NCBI GenBank assembly: GCA_001600635.1 | Contig: BCKL01000004.1 | Location: 1,251,122 to 1,315,121, forward strand | Length of the DNA: 64,000 nucleotides | Source: Leucosporidium creatinivorum | Taxonomy: Eukaryota; Basidiomycota; Microbotryomycetes; Leucosporidiales; Leucosporidiaceae | Reading direction: 5' to 3' | In this document: positions 1 through 10,181 of the stretch, piece by piece | Layout of the letters: every line of letters starts with the position of its first letter | Position numbering within the stretch: position 1 is the first letter of the stretch | Notes under the pieces: model-generated | Databases searched by the model: none | What the model saw: only the letters and a program-made list of their open reading frames with translations | What the model was told of the DNA's origin: nothing | Program-made: the position numbers and the translations under genes

Positions 1-1266
1 GAGCAAACGAGTGGTGAAGCGAGGAGGCAAAAGAGAGCTCAGCGACCTCGGGCAAACTCTCCAGCCCGACAGCGTGCCAGCCGAGGAGGGAGCCTTCGCG
101 TCCCGGCGATCTGTAGAACCAATCACCTTGCGAGGCCATCTTTCCTCAATCGGCGAGGATGCACCTTACGCCCCCGTGGGCTCTCCGCTTCCAGCCTTCT
201 CGGGCGAGAGGCACCTCACCTAAAGCAGGTTTTGGGTGGGAGAGGGAGAAAGTGTACTCGTGTCAAGGTGGAGTACAGCGACGCGTTGGTATGCGATGGT
301 CACATCGACTGCAGGAGGTGCAGGAAAGGGTCTTGCCCTCATCGAGCTTGTTCGGCGAAGAAGGAAGCGCGGCGCGAAAAGTCCTTTAGACGGTCAGCCG
401 GTCATCACCAGTGCCAGTAGGTAGCCATACGCGAGGCGAATCGCTGCCTCGAGTGTGGGCAGGCTCGGTTTACGACCAGCGGAGTTGCTAAGCTCGGCGC
501 AGCGTCGTCCCGGCGCCGTAAGGTCTCGTCTGCAAGATGGGAGGGCGGGAGACGGTCGGGTTAGCTTGGCTCGCAGGCAGGCCTTCGAGCTCTCCAAGCT
601 AGACCTACTTCCTGTGCATGAAGACGGACAAACTCGGCGCGAACGCCCTTGACGAGCTTGAACTGCTCGGCGCCGAGCATGACCCCTCCCTCCAGTACCC
701 CTGCCGAACGCGGACCGACCTCGAAAGCATAATGAGCAAACTTGAGAAGTGGATGTAATGTCCCCTTCGGGCTCTCTGACATCAGCCGCCTCTCCTGACT
801 CGGCCGAACCGAGCGCGAGCCTGCAAGAAGCGGCGCTCGACCTCGTGCGTTGCAGCTGCAGGGTCCCAATCCATCCTTCAGACGATTCACATCCTCTCCG
901 AGATCCGAGCCACCCGTACTAGTGAGCGGCTCTCCAAGCGAAGTGAAGCCAGCGAGGAGAAAGGGATCTGAGCGTCGCCCGAAGGATCTTGAAGAGGTGT
1001 ACGAGTGTACGAGCAGGCCTGGCGACCGATGAGCTGGTCTGAAGCTCTGAGGTAGTCTGAGCGCAAAAGGGCGAGATACACTAATCAAGCAGGATGTGTT
1101 CGAAGCGGAAGGAGCGTCGCGACTCTCTCGCTCCTTGTATAACTTGCCTCGTCTCCTCAACTCGCCTACAGCACATCACACTAGCTTTCAAGAGCCTACA
1201 GTACCTCACAACAGCCCTACCAACCTCGCTTCAACACCACTCGCGCTCCTTTCTCCCTCGCCCAAG
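1..1266. other. Stretch without a confident gene
   Basis: No reading frame here could be tied to a known family. On the minus strand about 590-763 there is a frame with protein-like composition, starting MSESPKGTLHPL and containing GVMLGAEQFKLVKG. It is followed by a plausible donor (GTAGGT) near 617, but no convincing neighbouring exon was found, so I do not call a gene. The last 150 bases are probably promoter and 5' UTR of the prefoldin gene. The palindrome GCTCGGCGCCGAGC lies near 667. Confidence 0.4.
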
Positions 1267-1904
1267 ATGCGGATGGTGCGCTGGCTCTCTTCGCTGTCCG
1301 CCGAGCAGCTCGCTGATCTTCGGATGACCTACAGCTCGAGAATGACGATGCCGACGCCGACACACCCGTCACCCTTGAAGATCAGCGCAACATCAACGCG
1401 TTCTCCAAGCTCAACTCGCGCTCTGATGAGGTCACGGCCGAGCTGGAGTCTATCAAGAAGCAACTGGAGGATGTAGAGGAGGTCGAGACGGAGATGGAGC
1501 TGATGGATGAGGATGAGGAGGTTATGTGAGCTCAGGCAGAGGCAGAGCTCATGCTCGGCGCGCGAAGGAGCGTAGGAGCAAGCTGACCTGGCTCTCTGAT
1601 CGATAGGTACAAGCTCGACTCTTCCTTCCTACGGCTACCAGCAGGCGAGGTGCTTACGGTGCTGCAGGCCTCGTTGGAGAAGCTTCGCGGGCAAACGGAA
1701 ACCCTGGAGACGGAGCGGGACGAGTGTGAGGAGGGCATGACCAAGTTGAAGGCGATTTTGTATGCCAAGTTTGGAAGTGAGTGCTCGCTCTGCTGCTTGC
1801 AGGTCGTTTTGAGCCGCTTCGGAGATCGTTCGCTGACCTGCCCTTGGCATCTCACCCTACCCTCGCTCCTCACAGCTTCTATCAATCTCGAAAAGGGCGA
1901 TTAG
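1267..1904 (+). CDS. GIM3/PFD4: Prefoldin subunit 4
   Basis: Subunit of the hexameric prefoldin (GimC) chaperone, which hands unfolded actin and tubulin to the CCT chaperonin in the cytosol. Four exons: 1267-1275, 1335-1525, 1607-1776 and 1876-1904. The first exon encodes only M-R-M. Exon 2 carries the family signature TLEDQRNINAFSKLNSR, followed by the first coiled-coil arm (ELESIKKQLEDVEEVE). Exon 3 has LRLPAGEVLTVLQ and the second coiled-coil arm, ending ILYAKFG. The last exon gives SINLEKGD and the stop. The length of about 132 residues fits the family. The start is chosen because prefoldin 4 begins directly before the acidic segment; splice signals are GT-AG and two introns contain GCTGACC. 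Family membership is strong; tiny exon 1 is an inference from splice sites. Confidence 0.93.
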
Positions 1905-2459
1905 GCGTACTTCGACAGAGTAGGATACCCCCGTGGACGACTTGCAATATTCCCCTTCCCTCGCCTTTCTTACCTCCGAGAGCACTGCGCCGAAGCCCTC
2001 GCGGGTCGCTCGTAGACGCCTCAGGGATGCGCACAAGAAGCAGAAGATATGCTGATCTCACTTTAGCTCTGACGTCGACCTGGGTAGGATTAGCACCACG
2101 CTACAGGCCGCTGAGAGAGATTGCGAACCAGTCCTCGCCATCGCCGAGCTCCCTAAAATTCACCTGAGAGCATTATGAAGCTCCCTCACAGCTCCAGTCA
2201 AGCTCCTACAATACTGCTACACCTGGCCAGCCACCAAATTCGAGATCAGTCCTCAGCAGTCTCGCTTCGAAAGCGAGCGCGCGACGCCTTTTACAGCTCT
2301 CGCTCTTACCGCTCACTCGGCTCACACTTCGCCTCGCTCCTGGTTCTGCACCTCATCAGACACGTCCCGCTCGCTCTCTTCGTCTTCCCACTCGCCACCA
2401 CGTCTCGCCACAGCCTCCTCACTCGTCTCTCTCGCGCCTCGAGCTCATCCTCCGCCTCG

Positions 2460-3594
2460 ATGAGCAGCAGCGCCTCCGTCCGAGCTTCCAGCGCTCTCCC
2501 TCGGGGGCTACCAGGAGATGTTCGCCAGTTCCTTGAGCACTACCCTTCGCAACGCGTCGACAAGGGCAAGAACGCCAACTTGCTATTCTATCGGAACGAG
2601 GGACGGGGTCGACCGAGCAAGCACAGCGTCGAGGGACTGCAGGATGAGCTGAGGGGTAACTATCGGGAGCTGGAGAGGTGAGCCGTGCTCTGTTGTAGCT
2701 TCTGGTCGTGTACAGAGCTGACTTGAGCTGCTTCGCCCTCGCTCCTTCCTCCTCTGCAGTTCCCACTCCTTCATCCAGTGGTTCTTCCCTATTCGCGAGC
2801 AGGGAATGAACTGGGAAGCTCAGCCTTTGCAGCCGCACGAGATCGTAGGCATCAAGTCGGACGAGAAGGCCATGGGTCGGCGGCTCGAATCGTTCGTCTG
2901 CCTCCCCTTGCCTCGTTGCACACTCTGCTGACCAAAAGTCGTCTGAAACAGCTACAAGATCATGCTCGACTTCTACGGCATGCGACTCGTCGATGAGGAG
3001 ACCGGGCAGCTGGCCCGCAGCGAGGAAGTAGCGCCGAGCTCCGCTAGCTGGCGAGTGCGCTACGCCAACCTCACTCGCAACATGCACAACTTCCTCCGCA
3101 TCACTCGCATCATGAAGAGCAACTCGGAGGTGGGTCCCCTTTATCTCCCTCTCTCTCAGCATCGAGCTGACCCTCCTCTCCGCACTCAGTTCGGCCAAGA
3201 GCACCTCAACGCCCCTTTCCTCCTCTTTTTCCTCGTCGAACAAGCGCGCAACGAGCTCAACTCGTCTTCCCTCACTCGCTCGATGGACAACTACTGGCGC
3301 TGGTGCATCAGGAACGACGACGAGCGCGAGTTTGTCGGCGAGATGGTATGGGAGGTGAGGGAGGAGGAGGGCAAGTGGACGGAGGAGATGTATGCCGAGG
3401 CATTGGAGAGGAGGAGAACGACGGGTAGCTTTAGGGAGGCCGAGGTGGCGGAGAAGAAGGAGGACGCAGTCGAGGCTGAGAAGGAGGAGACGGCCAAGGA
3501 GGAGGGAGAGAGCAAGCGGGGGCGTGAGGAGGTGGAGGCACCAGAAAGCAAGAAGGTCAGGACAAAGGACGAGAAGGAGGACGGAGACGCTTGA
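2460..3594 (+). CDS. Opioid growth factor receptor (OGFr) N-domain protein
   Basis: Contains the OGFr conserved N-terminal region: NLLFYRNEG, then DELRGNYRELE, SHSFIQWFFPIREQGMN, and later FLRITRIMKS with FLLFFLVEQARNEL. Four exons: 2460-2677, 2760-2891, 2952-3129 and 3190-3594. The domain fills about the first 220 residues. The tail is a long charged Glu/Lys-rich helix ending with a probable nuclear signal (SKKVRTKDEK). In vertebrates the domain belongs to a nuclear-envelope receptor; in fungi its role is not established, so only the domain name is assigned. The start at 2460 opens a Ser/Ala-rich leader before the domain; an in-frame upstream extension exists but begins without supporting similarity. 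Confidence 0.85.
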
Positions 3595-3780
3595 GGGAGA
3601 ACGACGTTGGTGAGTTGCTCTCTCCAGCTCTGCTCGCTTGCGCCGAGTGCTGACTCTGCTCTGCTCTATAGCTTCGATAATATCATCGTACAGTTTTGCT
3701 TTGCAACAATTAGACGTTTACCCTCTACTCAGCACCGCGAGGCGCTCAAGCTCGCCGACGAGAGCAGCCAGAGCATCCTC

Positions 3781-4981
3781 TCAAGAAGCGAAGACCTTCA
3801 CTTGTGTCGGAGGCGAGGAGGATGGGATCGACACGAGGTCCTGTAGGGGTTCAACGTCGTCAGCTGCTTCATCGATTCCACGTGGCGTACGGGGGTCACC
3901 GAGTAGAAGAAGTCGGCGTCAAACCTCGGCTTCGGAGGCGAGGAATAGAAGCAGCCCGCGAGCGAGATGCCGGCGTGGAAGGCCTCCTGCGGCGCACTCA
4001 TACATTATCACACAGTCTACTCCTAGCACTAGCTCTTGCTCACCATCCTAGCCCTCCAAATCAAGTCCACCCCCTCTTTTCGCCCGCCGAGCGGGTCGTC
4101 GCGGTCGGTGAAGATAATGATTCGCTTGTCGAGATGCCACGGGGCGCTGGAGAAGTACGGGATCAGTTTCCTATATGTCGCTCATCGAGTCCTATCACTC
4201 ACGACTCCTGCAAATGCGCGATCGCCGCTCGTAAGCCCTCGGCGAGACCTGCTCCGCCTTTCCTGCGAGTGGCAAAGGGGGTCTTAAGGTTCTCTTCGGC
4301 GTGAGTGATTTCAAGTAGATACGAGCAGGAGCGGGTTTGCTTCGACGGCGGGGAGAGCGGCAGGAGAAGGCGAGTGTAAGGGTTCGGCGAAGTGAAGGGC
4401 GCGAAAGTGGAGCTGTTGAGCATCGAAGTCTGCGGAACGAGGGTCAGCAATGAGTAGATGTAATTAGACTCAGCATCACCCACCGTTCCGAACGCCATGC
4501 CCCCCAGTAGAGCAGTCTCACCGTCTCGTTTGGCAACGAGCTCGGCGATCTTCTCGACACAGCGGCTCAAGGGACTCGAGCTGTGCACGTCCTTCGACGG
4601 TCCATCGCCAGAGGGATATGACTCATGCTCATTCTCCAGCATTGACGGTGTAGCCTCGATGAGAACGACCACGGCCGAGCTGGAGAGCGGTGAGGAGGGA
4701 CGAGGACGAGGGGGTGGGAGCTTGAAGACGTTGTGGGAAGGTGGAGTGGGCAGTTGTGGAGCACTAGGAGGATCTGAGGGTGGAGTAGAACCCCCTTGGC
4801 GAAGCCTGGTGATGATTAGAGGGGAAGAGGAGCGCGAAGAGGTGGTGGAGGGAGAGCGGCTCGGCGATGCAGCTGTCGAAGGGATTGTAGAGGGACTGTT
4901 GCAGGGGGTCTGCAGCTGATGAGTGTTAGCATCGTCCTCCTATCCCACAGGAAGACAACGAACGTCTCGACCGAGCGCCAT
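3781..4981 (-). CDS. Ku70-like protein, vWA-like domain only (short)
   Basis: Reads as the N-terminal von Willebrand A-like domain of Ku70, the DNA-end-binding subunit of non-homologous end joining. Six inferred exons; exon 1 is 4981-4949 (MALGRDVRCLP) and exon 2 starts at 4915. A Pro/Ser-rich leader of about 80 residues precedes the domain core, which shows AVVVLIEATPSML (first strand), GETALLGGMAFGT, then KRIIIFTDRDDPLG (the Ku70 FTxxDxP motif) and FDADFFYS-DLVSI (matches Ku70 FFYxDI-SI). It then stops after about 20 more residues at 3783. The total is about 320 residues against 600-700 for Ku70; the beta-barrel DNA-binding core, helical arm and SAP domain are absent. Only 186 bases separate its stop from the stop of the convergent OGFr gene. 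It may be a truncated copy or a vWA-only paralog. Confidence 0.78.
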
Positions 4982-5319
4982 GCCCTGCACCGAGCGCGCT
5001 GAGCTGAGCCTCTCGACGAGCAGCTCGGGCGAGGGAGACGGAGAAGGTGCAAGTGCAAGCATCGGGTCACGCTGGCCGTCAACTCGTTCCGATGGATCTA
5101 TTCGTTGGAGATGTGAAGAGCGAAGAGGCGCCGGTCGACTTTGCGAGGAAGCAGAGCGAGAAGAGGATCGTGGCTCGGTCGACCCACTTCGGCGCCAGAC
5201 GGAGGGGTATGCCGGTAACTACGGCTGGTCCGAAGCTCTCGGTACTTAGAGGCTGATGCGAGAGTACGTGCGACCATGTATGTTACAGAAGCTGCCGAGT
5301 TCTACGACGGCGCCGAGGC

Positions 5320-6170
5320 TTAGCGCGACTGGATGTAGTCTCTGTCGGCGTCAAGAGAGTCAGCGGCGATCGCGGAGGGCACAGATACAATCTCGACTCA
5401 CCCGCACTGGATGTACTTGTTGTTGAAGTGTCCTGCGAGGCGAGGAAGACGGCGAGAAGCAAGAAGGTCAGCTCCGAGCGGCCTCTGGGGCGCCGCACAA
5501 GACCTCAAGAGCACGCAACTCACCCTCCCAGTCCCTGAGGTTCTCCCACTCGCTGGCACTGAGGTCCTCGAGTTTGTCAATCGGGTCGTCGACCGGCGTG
5601 AGCATCTCGGCTTCGAATGACTGCTTCGCCAGGCCGCGGGAAGCGTCCCGGCCAGCAAAGATGGCGTAGGGTCCACCTGTAGCAATGCAGCGGTATGTCA
5701 GCTCAGACTGCTCGAGTACAGGAGCCCAAAGCCGGCAGCTTCGAAGCTTGGAACGCATCGCTCACCTGGCCCGTAGAATCCTCGACCAGAAGTAACGTCG
5801 TACACCTTCCTCCTGATGGCAAACAAGATCCTGCCACCTTCGTTACCCTCCCTCGTTCCATCGTAGCCTCTGAGCTCCTCGGGCGTCCAAGAGCGCCAGA
5901 CCATCGCTTCCGGGTGCTTCTCGGGGCGCCAATTGTAGCTAGTTGGCGAGGTAGGGAGCGAGGTGGCGAGGAGGGTGGGCTCCTTGGGCACGAGCCCGTA
6001 GATGAGGTACAGGACGACGAGGACGAGGCCGAGATTGAGCGGGTTGGTGAGCGACGTGAGCTCAGCGTAGTGGAGCACAGCAGGCGGTAGAAGCGATTTG
6101 CTGTAGTGGGGCGGGTCAGTCGACTGTTCTGTAGCTGGACACGAGATTCTCTAGCTCACAGATCCGACAT
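5320..6170 (-). CDS. DAP1: Dap1 / membrane-associated progesterone receptor component
   Basis: Cytochrome b5-fold haem protein that binds and stabilises cytochrome P450s such as Erg11 in the endoplasmic reticulum. Exon 1 at 6170-6168 begins MSDL; exon 2 from 6100 carries a single membrane anchor (NLGLVLVVLYLIYGLV), a Pro-rich linker and the haem domain with SWTPEELRGYDGT, RRKVYDVTSGRGFYGPG. Exon 3 has GGPYAIFAGRDASRGLAKQS, and then a helix FEAEMLTPVDDP and DLSASEWENLRDWE. The last two exons give GHFNNKYIQCGDYIQSR. The Tyr-rich haem pocket (KVYDV, GPYAIFAG) is intact. The start is set by a clean GT-AG intron that joins MSDL to KSLLPPAVLHYAEL. Length about 185 residues is normal. Confidence 0.93.
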
Positions 6171-6460
6171 GGTGAAGAGAATCAGATGAAGGAGGAGGAC
6201 AATGAGCGCGGCAGCGGGGAGCTGGCTTGAGGTCGAATTGAAGACGTGCTAACGAGTAGACAGAACGCCGAGTAAGTCATAACTGCACTTCAACCGCCCT
6301 CTGCTCTCTCCAACGGTGGCGTAGGCATCAATCACTCTGTTTCAAACCTTCTCAAGCTGAACTGCTCTCTACTCTCGCAGAGGCTCTCTTGAGCTGTAGC
6401 ATGGCACACAGACGGGTCAAGCATTTCACAGCGAATCTCCTCGTAGTCAAACCGCCGCCC
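6171..6460. promoter_or_regulatory. Upstream region of DAP1 and 3' flank of the F-box gene
   Basis: Both neighbours are on the minus strand, so this segment should hold the DAP1 promoter and the F-box gene terminator. I see no open frame of note and no clear TATA box. Confidence 0.3.
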
Positions 6461-7780
6461 CTACACCTCCTGCTCGGACACTGGAAGTGCCCTCTCGCAA
6501 AGAACTCCTCCATCGGCGCACGCTTGAGCAAGACGGTCCCGCGTCGCAGCGGAGTAGCCAAGTTTGTGAGCCGGACCTGAGAGATAATGAGGGGGTACCG
6601 ACGAAAAGTCGAGGCGTTGCAGCTGGCCAGGCTGAGCGAGGTCGGCGCAGAGTTGGTCGAAGAAGGGAGTTGTCGACGGGAGGGGATCGGTTGGCAGGGA
6701 GAGGTCGCAGAGTTGGAGGGTGAGGGTCGTAATCGTCGAAGGGCATGAGACGGTGATGGGGCCGAGGAGATATGCTTTGCGAAGCTCGAGAGACCTGAGC
6801 GAAGCTGGCGCCGTCGACAGCGTATCGTGGAGACCCTCCTCGGGACCAGAGAGCCTTGGTCCCCTCACAGCCAGATGGTGAAGGTTGACAAAAGGAGATA
6901 GATCGAGGGGTTCGCGGGTAGCGAGGAGGAGGGTGCGAAGCGTAGCGTGCGCTGCAAAAGTGAACTGGGCGAAGGTGACCGAATAGGCTCTACCGCTGAG
7001 GCGGAGAGATTCTAGAGGGAGGGGAGAGCTACGCTCGCCGGTTTGATCAAGGAAGGATAGCTTCCCGACGTCGAGATGGCGGACGTTCGGAAGCTGGCGG
7101 AGGAGTGTGGGAAGGAGGGAGACCATGTCTTGGAGCTCGCCGGTCTCGTCGTCGTCCTCGTAATAGTCGCCTGGAGTATAATATAGCCGCACAAAGCGCT
7201 GACCGTATCCCTCAAGTGCTCTCGTCACCGCTTTGACTGCCCAGACCGAGTTGACGGTCAACTCGAGAGAGGTCAACCCGTCGAATTGGGCCAGCATCGC
7301 CGAGATGGTCTCGCTGTACGCATCCTCCAGCATCTGCGTCTGGGCAGCGTCGACTTCCATAATGTAAAGTCCAACCTGGTCGACCAACGACAGTGTGCGT
7401 ACCCGTGCAGCGAGGTGCGGGTAGCTAATGGCAGCCGAGAGCGAGCGTGTAGCGACGCCGCACCTCAAATCCTCCCTCCGGAGGGCAAGGTCCACAATAG
7501 GGAAGGATGGTGAGAGATGGTCCTCCCTGCTGTAAGCGGCGCTCAACGTGGTATAGAGGACGTCCCGCGCTGGTTCGAGGAAAGACTTGGTGACGAGACA
7601 GCAGGCCGAGAGAGTCGACTTCGGAACGCCGGAGGGGCTCAAGTCGGCCACGGCTTCGAAGATTTGTAGGAGAGTTTCGGCGGGTAGGGTTGGCATATCG
7701 TCGGTCGAGGAGGGGACGGAAAGGAAGCTCGGGCGAGGGTTCGGAGCGGTTGGCGAGGGAGGAGCTTCGGCTGTGATCAT
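6461..7780 (-). CDS. F-box protein with LRR-like repeats
   Basis: Single long coding exon of about 440 residues. Near the N-terminus sits an F-box: MPTLPAETLLQIFEAVADL followed by LSACCLVTKSFLEPARDVLY. After it come repeated hydrophobic stretches of LRR character, such as RVRTLSLVDQ, LTSLELTVNS, VRHLDVGKLSF, LESLRLSG and SLRSLELRKAYL. F-box proteins present substrates to SCF ubiquitin ligases through Skp1; the target cannot be inferred. The first ATG in frame is at 7780 (MITAEAPPSP). An acceptor (CCCGCAG) lies immediately upstream, indicating a 5' UTR intron. It is one of six F-box-type genes in this window but not an obvious paralog of the others. Confidence 0.75.
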   Translation of the reverse strand: MITAEAPPSPTAPNPRPSFLSVPSSTDDMPTLPAETLLQIFEAVADLSPSGVPKSTLSACCLVTKSFLEPARDVLYTTLSAAYSREDHLSPSFPIVDLALRREDLRCGVATRSLSAAISYPHLAARVRTLSLVDQVGLYIMEVDAAQTQMLEDAYSETISAMLAQFDGLTSLELTVNSVWAVKAVTRALEGYGQRFVRLYYTPGDYYEDDDETGELQDMVSLLPTLLRQLPNVRHLDVGKLSFLDQTGERSSPLPLESLRLSGRAYSVTFAQFTFAAHATLRTLLLATREPLDLSPFVNLHHLAVRGPRLSGPEEGLHDTLSTAPASLRSLELRKAYLLGPITVSCPSTITTLTLQLCDLSLPTDPLPSTTPFFDQLCADLAQPGQLQRLDFSSVPPHYLSGPAHKLGYSAATRDRLAQACADGGVLCERALPVSEQEV

Positions 7781-8571
7781 CTCTGCGGGCACACAGGAGC
7801 GTCAGAAAGGGTTTACAGACCGCTGCATTGCTCCAGACTCACCAACGATCACTCCAGCACGGCGCAGCTTTGGTCGAGGATCGAGCCAGCAGACGAGGCG
7901 AGCGAGCGGTCTATAGAGCGAAGGGGGGGATAGCTGGGTCAGCGCGGAGTTCAAGCGCAGTCGTTGTAGCTCCCCTGAAGCTCCCAGCACACTTCCGAAC
8001 CTTCCCGGCGCTTACAGTGGCTCGCTGACCCGTTTCCATCGTCCGCCCGACGCCCAGCCTTCGTCATCCACCTCGGGAGCAGATCTGCACTAACAAGCTT
8101 ACCTTGAACTACCGTGAGTTACTTTAGAGCAGCTTCAGCAACGACTCGAGGGCCGAACAGCGAGAGCTCGTCGATGGAGAGATGCGCTTCGAGAGATTCC
8201 AGCGAGGAGCGAGGCGAGGCAGCTGTAAGCGAGTGGTGACGAGCTTCGATAGATCCTGTAGTACTCTAGCGAGGCGGAGGTGAAGCGACGAACAGAGCAA
8301 GATGAGGGGGGAGTGCAAGAGCGGACCGCTCGTTTTGTGGCTCTCGGAGCGGAAGATGAGGAGCTGCAAGTCGTGAGACGCTCTTGTAGCCTTGCAGTGC
8401 TCCTCTAGTAGCTCATAGTCTCTGGAGCCATCCCCAATGCTACAGCAGCTCACCTCGGCGATGCCCCTCTCTCTGCCCTCGCCTGATGCTCGGCTTGCGT
8501 TCGATGACTCTCTCTAGCAGGCAACGACAAGCACAACAAGCTCTGCATATTCCCAGCAGCCTCGGCGTAGT
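7781..8571. other. Intergenic / UTR stretch
   Basis: About 790 bases between two minus-strand genes. The part next to 7781 looks like a spliced 5' leader of the F-box gene: an acceptor at about 7783-7789 and a donor-like GTGAGTCTGG near 7840 on the minus strand. The rest has no frame that starts with ATG and shows protein-like composition. I see nothing else in it. Confidence 0.35.
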
Positions 8572-9812
8572 CTAATCCTCATCGCGAATCAGAATGCCTG
8601 CCTCCTTGGCCGCCTTCACCTCCTCCTCTTCCCTCCTCTCAACCTCCTCCTTCTCCGTCCTCGCCCTCTTCACCTCCGTACTCTCCTCCTCCTCCTCCGC
8701 ATCCTCCAAATCCCTCTCCTCCGCCGTCTTGAACTTGAACCCACTCGCTCCGCCTCCCAACTTCCTCTTCTTCGCTCCCTCCTCACCTCCAGCAGCGGGT
8801 GCCGGACTCGGTCCATCATCATCTGATCCCTCCCCATCGGCGCCCTTCTTGCCACCCTTGCGACCGGCCTTCTTCCGCTGACGCTTGAGGCGGTTCTTGG
8901 CCGTTTTGGCTTCGGCCTCGGCGGCGGCGGTGAGTTGGCGTTGTTCGGCTTCAGTCTTGTTCTTGAGCTGCGAGGGTCGGGGAAGGATGGGAAGGAAAGG
9001 AAGAGCGAAGTCAGTTGAAAGTTTGCGCGTTCAGCTGCCCTTCCAACTGCCCTTCCAACGAGCAGGTCGAGAGAAGCCCGTCGGACTCTCGGCGAAGGCC
9101 AGAGCTCTGCGAGACTGCTGCCTTGTAGTGGTGCTGGCGAGACAGCCTAACCTAAGAAGTCTGCCGAAGCACCCTGCAATCTACTAGACAGCCGCGGAGC
9201 GCGACGATGACCTTCGGTGGCCGCCGCTGCCTGTCCGAGCCCAAACCGACCATCTACGCCGAGACGAGAAGGCCCTATGCCGAGACGAGAAGGCTAGGGA
9301 GCACAACAGCAGTGCACCGCAATAGTATGTAGTACACCACCTGCCGAGCTGCTGCCCCTTGCCTCCGCCTGGCTGCCGGTTCGACGTCTCAGCGCCGACG
9401 CCAGCTCCGAGGTCCTCGTATCGTACAGCAGACCCCGGCGCTAGTACTCACATAAGCCTCTTCCTCGTCCATGATCTTCAACCGCTCAAACTCCCTCCGC
9501 CTCGACTGCTTGTAGACGTGCTGTTGGACGAAGGATCGCAAACAAGTCAGCTTCTGTACCTTTGTGCTCGTGGAAGCACGCGCAGCAGCAACTCACAAAC
9601 TCTCCACTACCAGCACCAGCACTACTACCCTGCACATTCTTCATCATCTCCCTCGGGGCCCTCAACTGCTTGGTCGCGCCCGTCTCGTCTTTCGGCCGCT
9701 CGGGGATGAAGACGGGCTTGTCTGGGTTGGCGAGCAGCTTGGCCAGAGCGTAGGCTTGCTGCTCGGCGGGCGTAGCGCCGTGTCGGGGCGGCGGAGTCGG
9801 CTTGGACGACAT
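8572..9812 (-). CDS. PRKRIP1-like (DUF1168) spliceosome-associated protein
   Basis: Homolog of PRKR-interacting protein 1, a small helical factor of the catalytic spliceosome. Exon 1 (9812-9597) begins MSSKPTPPP and contains the hallmark MKNVQGSSAGAGSGEF. Exon 2 (9520-9452) continues HVYKQSRRREFERLK and IMDEEEAY. Exon 3 (8967-8572) carries KTAKNRLKRQRKKAGRKGG, then an acidic/basic low-complexity tail ending AGILIRDED. The second intron is about 484 nt, roughly eight times the local norm. Family members usually carry some 10-20 more helical residues at that point, so a small exon may be hidden there. Family assignment rests on the GSSAGAGSGEFHVY motif and is strong. Confidence 0.88.
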
Positions 9813-10181
9813 TAGCGGCGAGAGAGCGAAGGCCAGGCGATGAGGGGGCTCGAGATTGAGCGGAGGAGGTGGGGCTGTAGCTCTGTAGGTGAAGCTGAGC
9901 TGTCGAGGTGCACAAAGTCGAAGTCACTGGAACGAGGTGAGACGTCAGACGCAGGAAGCGAAGAACCGGCTCGCGCTTCTCTCCCTTCGACGTCTCTTTG
10001 TGCAGGACTAGGCCTCGCTTGATTGGGCTACAAATTGCCCTGTCTTAGGAAAGGAAAGCTACTGGACTGCTCTGTGCTACTAGCCTGCTTGTACTGTACC
10101 TCAGAAGCAAGGCCGTACGTCGTCACTTCTCTCCTCGCCGTCTGGCTTGCTGACCAGACTTCTATAGTCCTACAGCCACTA
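9813..10181. promoter_or_regulatory. Divergent promoter region
   Basis: Lies between the start codons of the PRKRIP1-like gene (-) and the F-box/WD-like gene (+), so it should drive both. The plus side carries an apparent 5' UTR intron: GCTGACC near 10149 and CTACAG at about 10170-10175, just before the ATG. Confidence 0.45.

Noticed and set aside
561-1160. 199-residue frame on the minus strand
   Set aside because: The upstream two thirds have no conserved-protein character and intron-like stops surround it. Only the last 50 residues look coding, and they could not be tied to a gene.
4199-4672. Assignment of the vWA protein to Mediator subunit Med25
   Set aside because: IFTDRDDP and FFYSDLVSI fit Ku70; the Med25 landmarks are absent.
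8124-8453. 109-residue frame on the minus strand
   Set aside because: It begins with GTG inside a donor-like GTGAGC and has no ATG or similarity.
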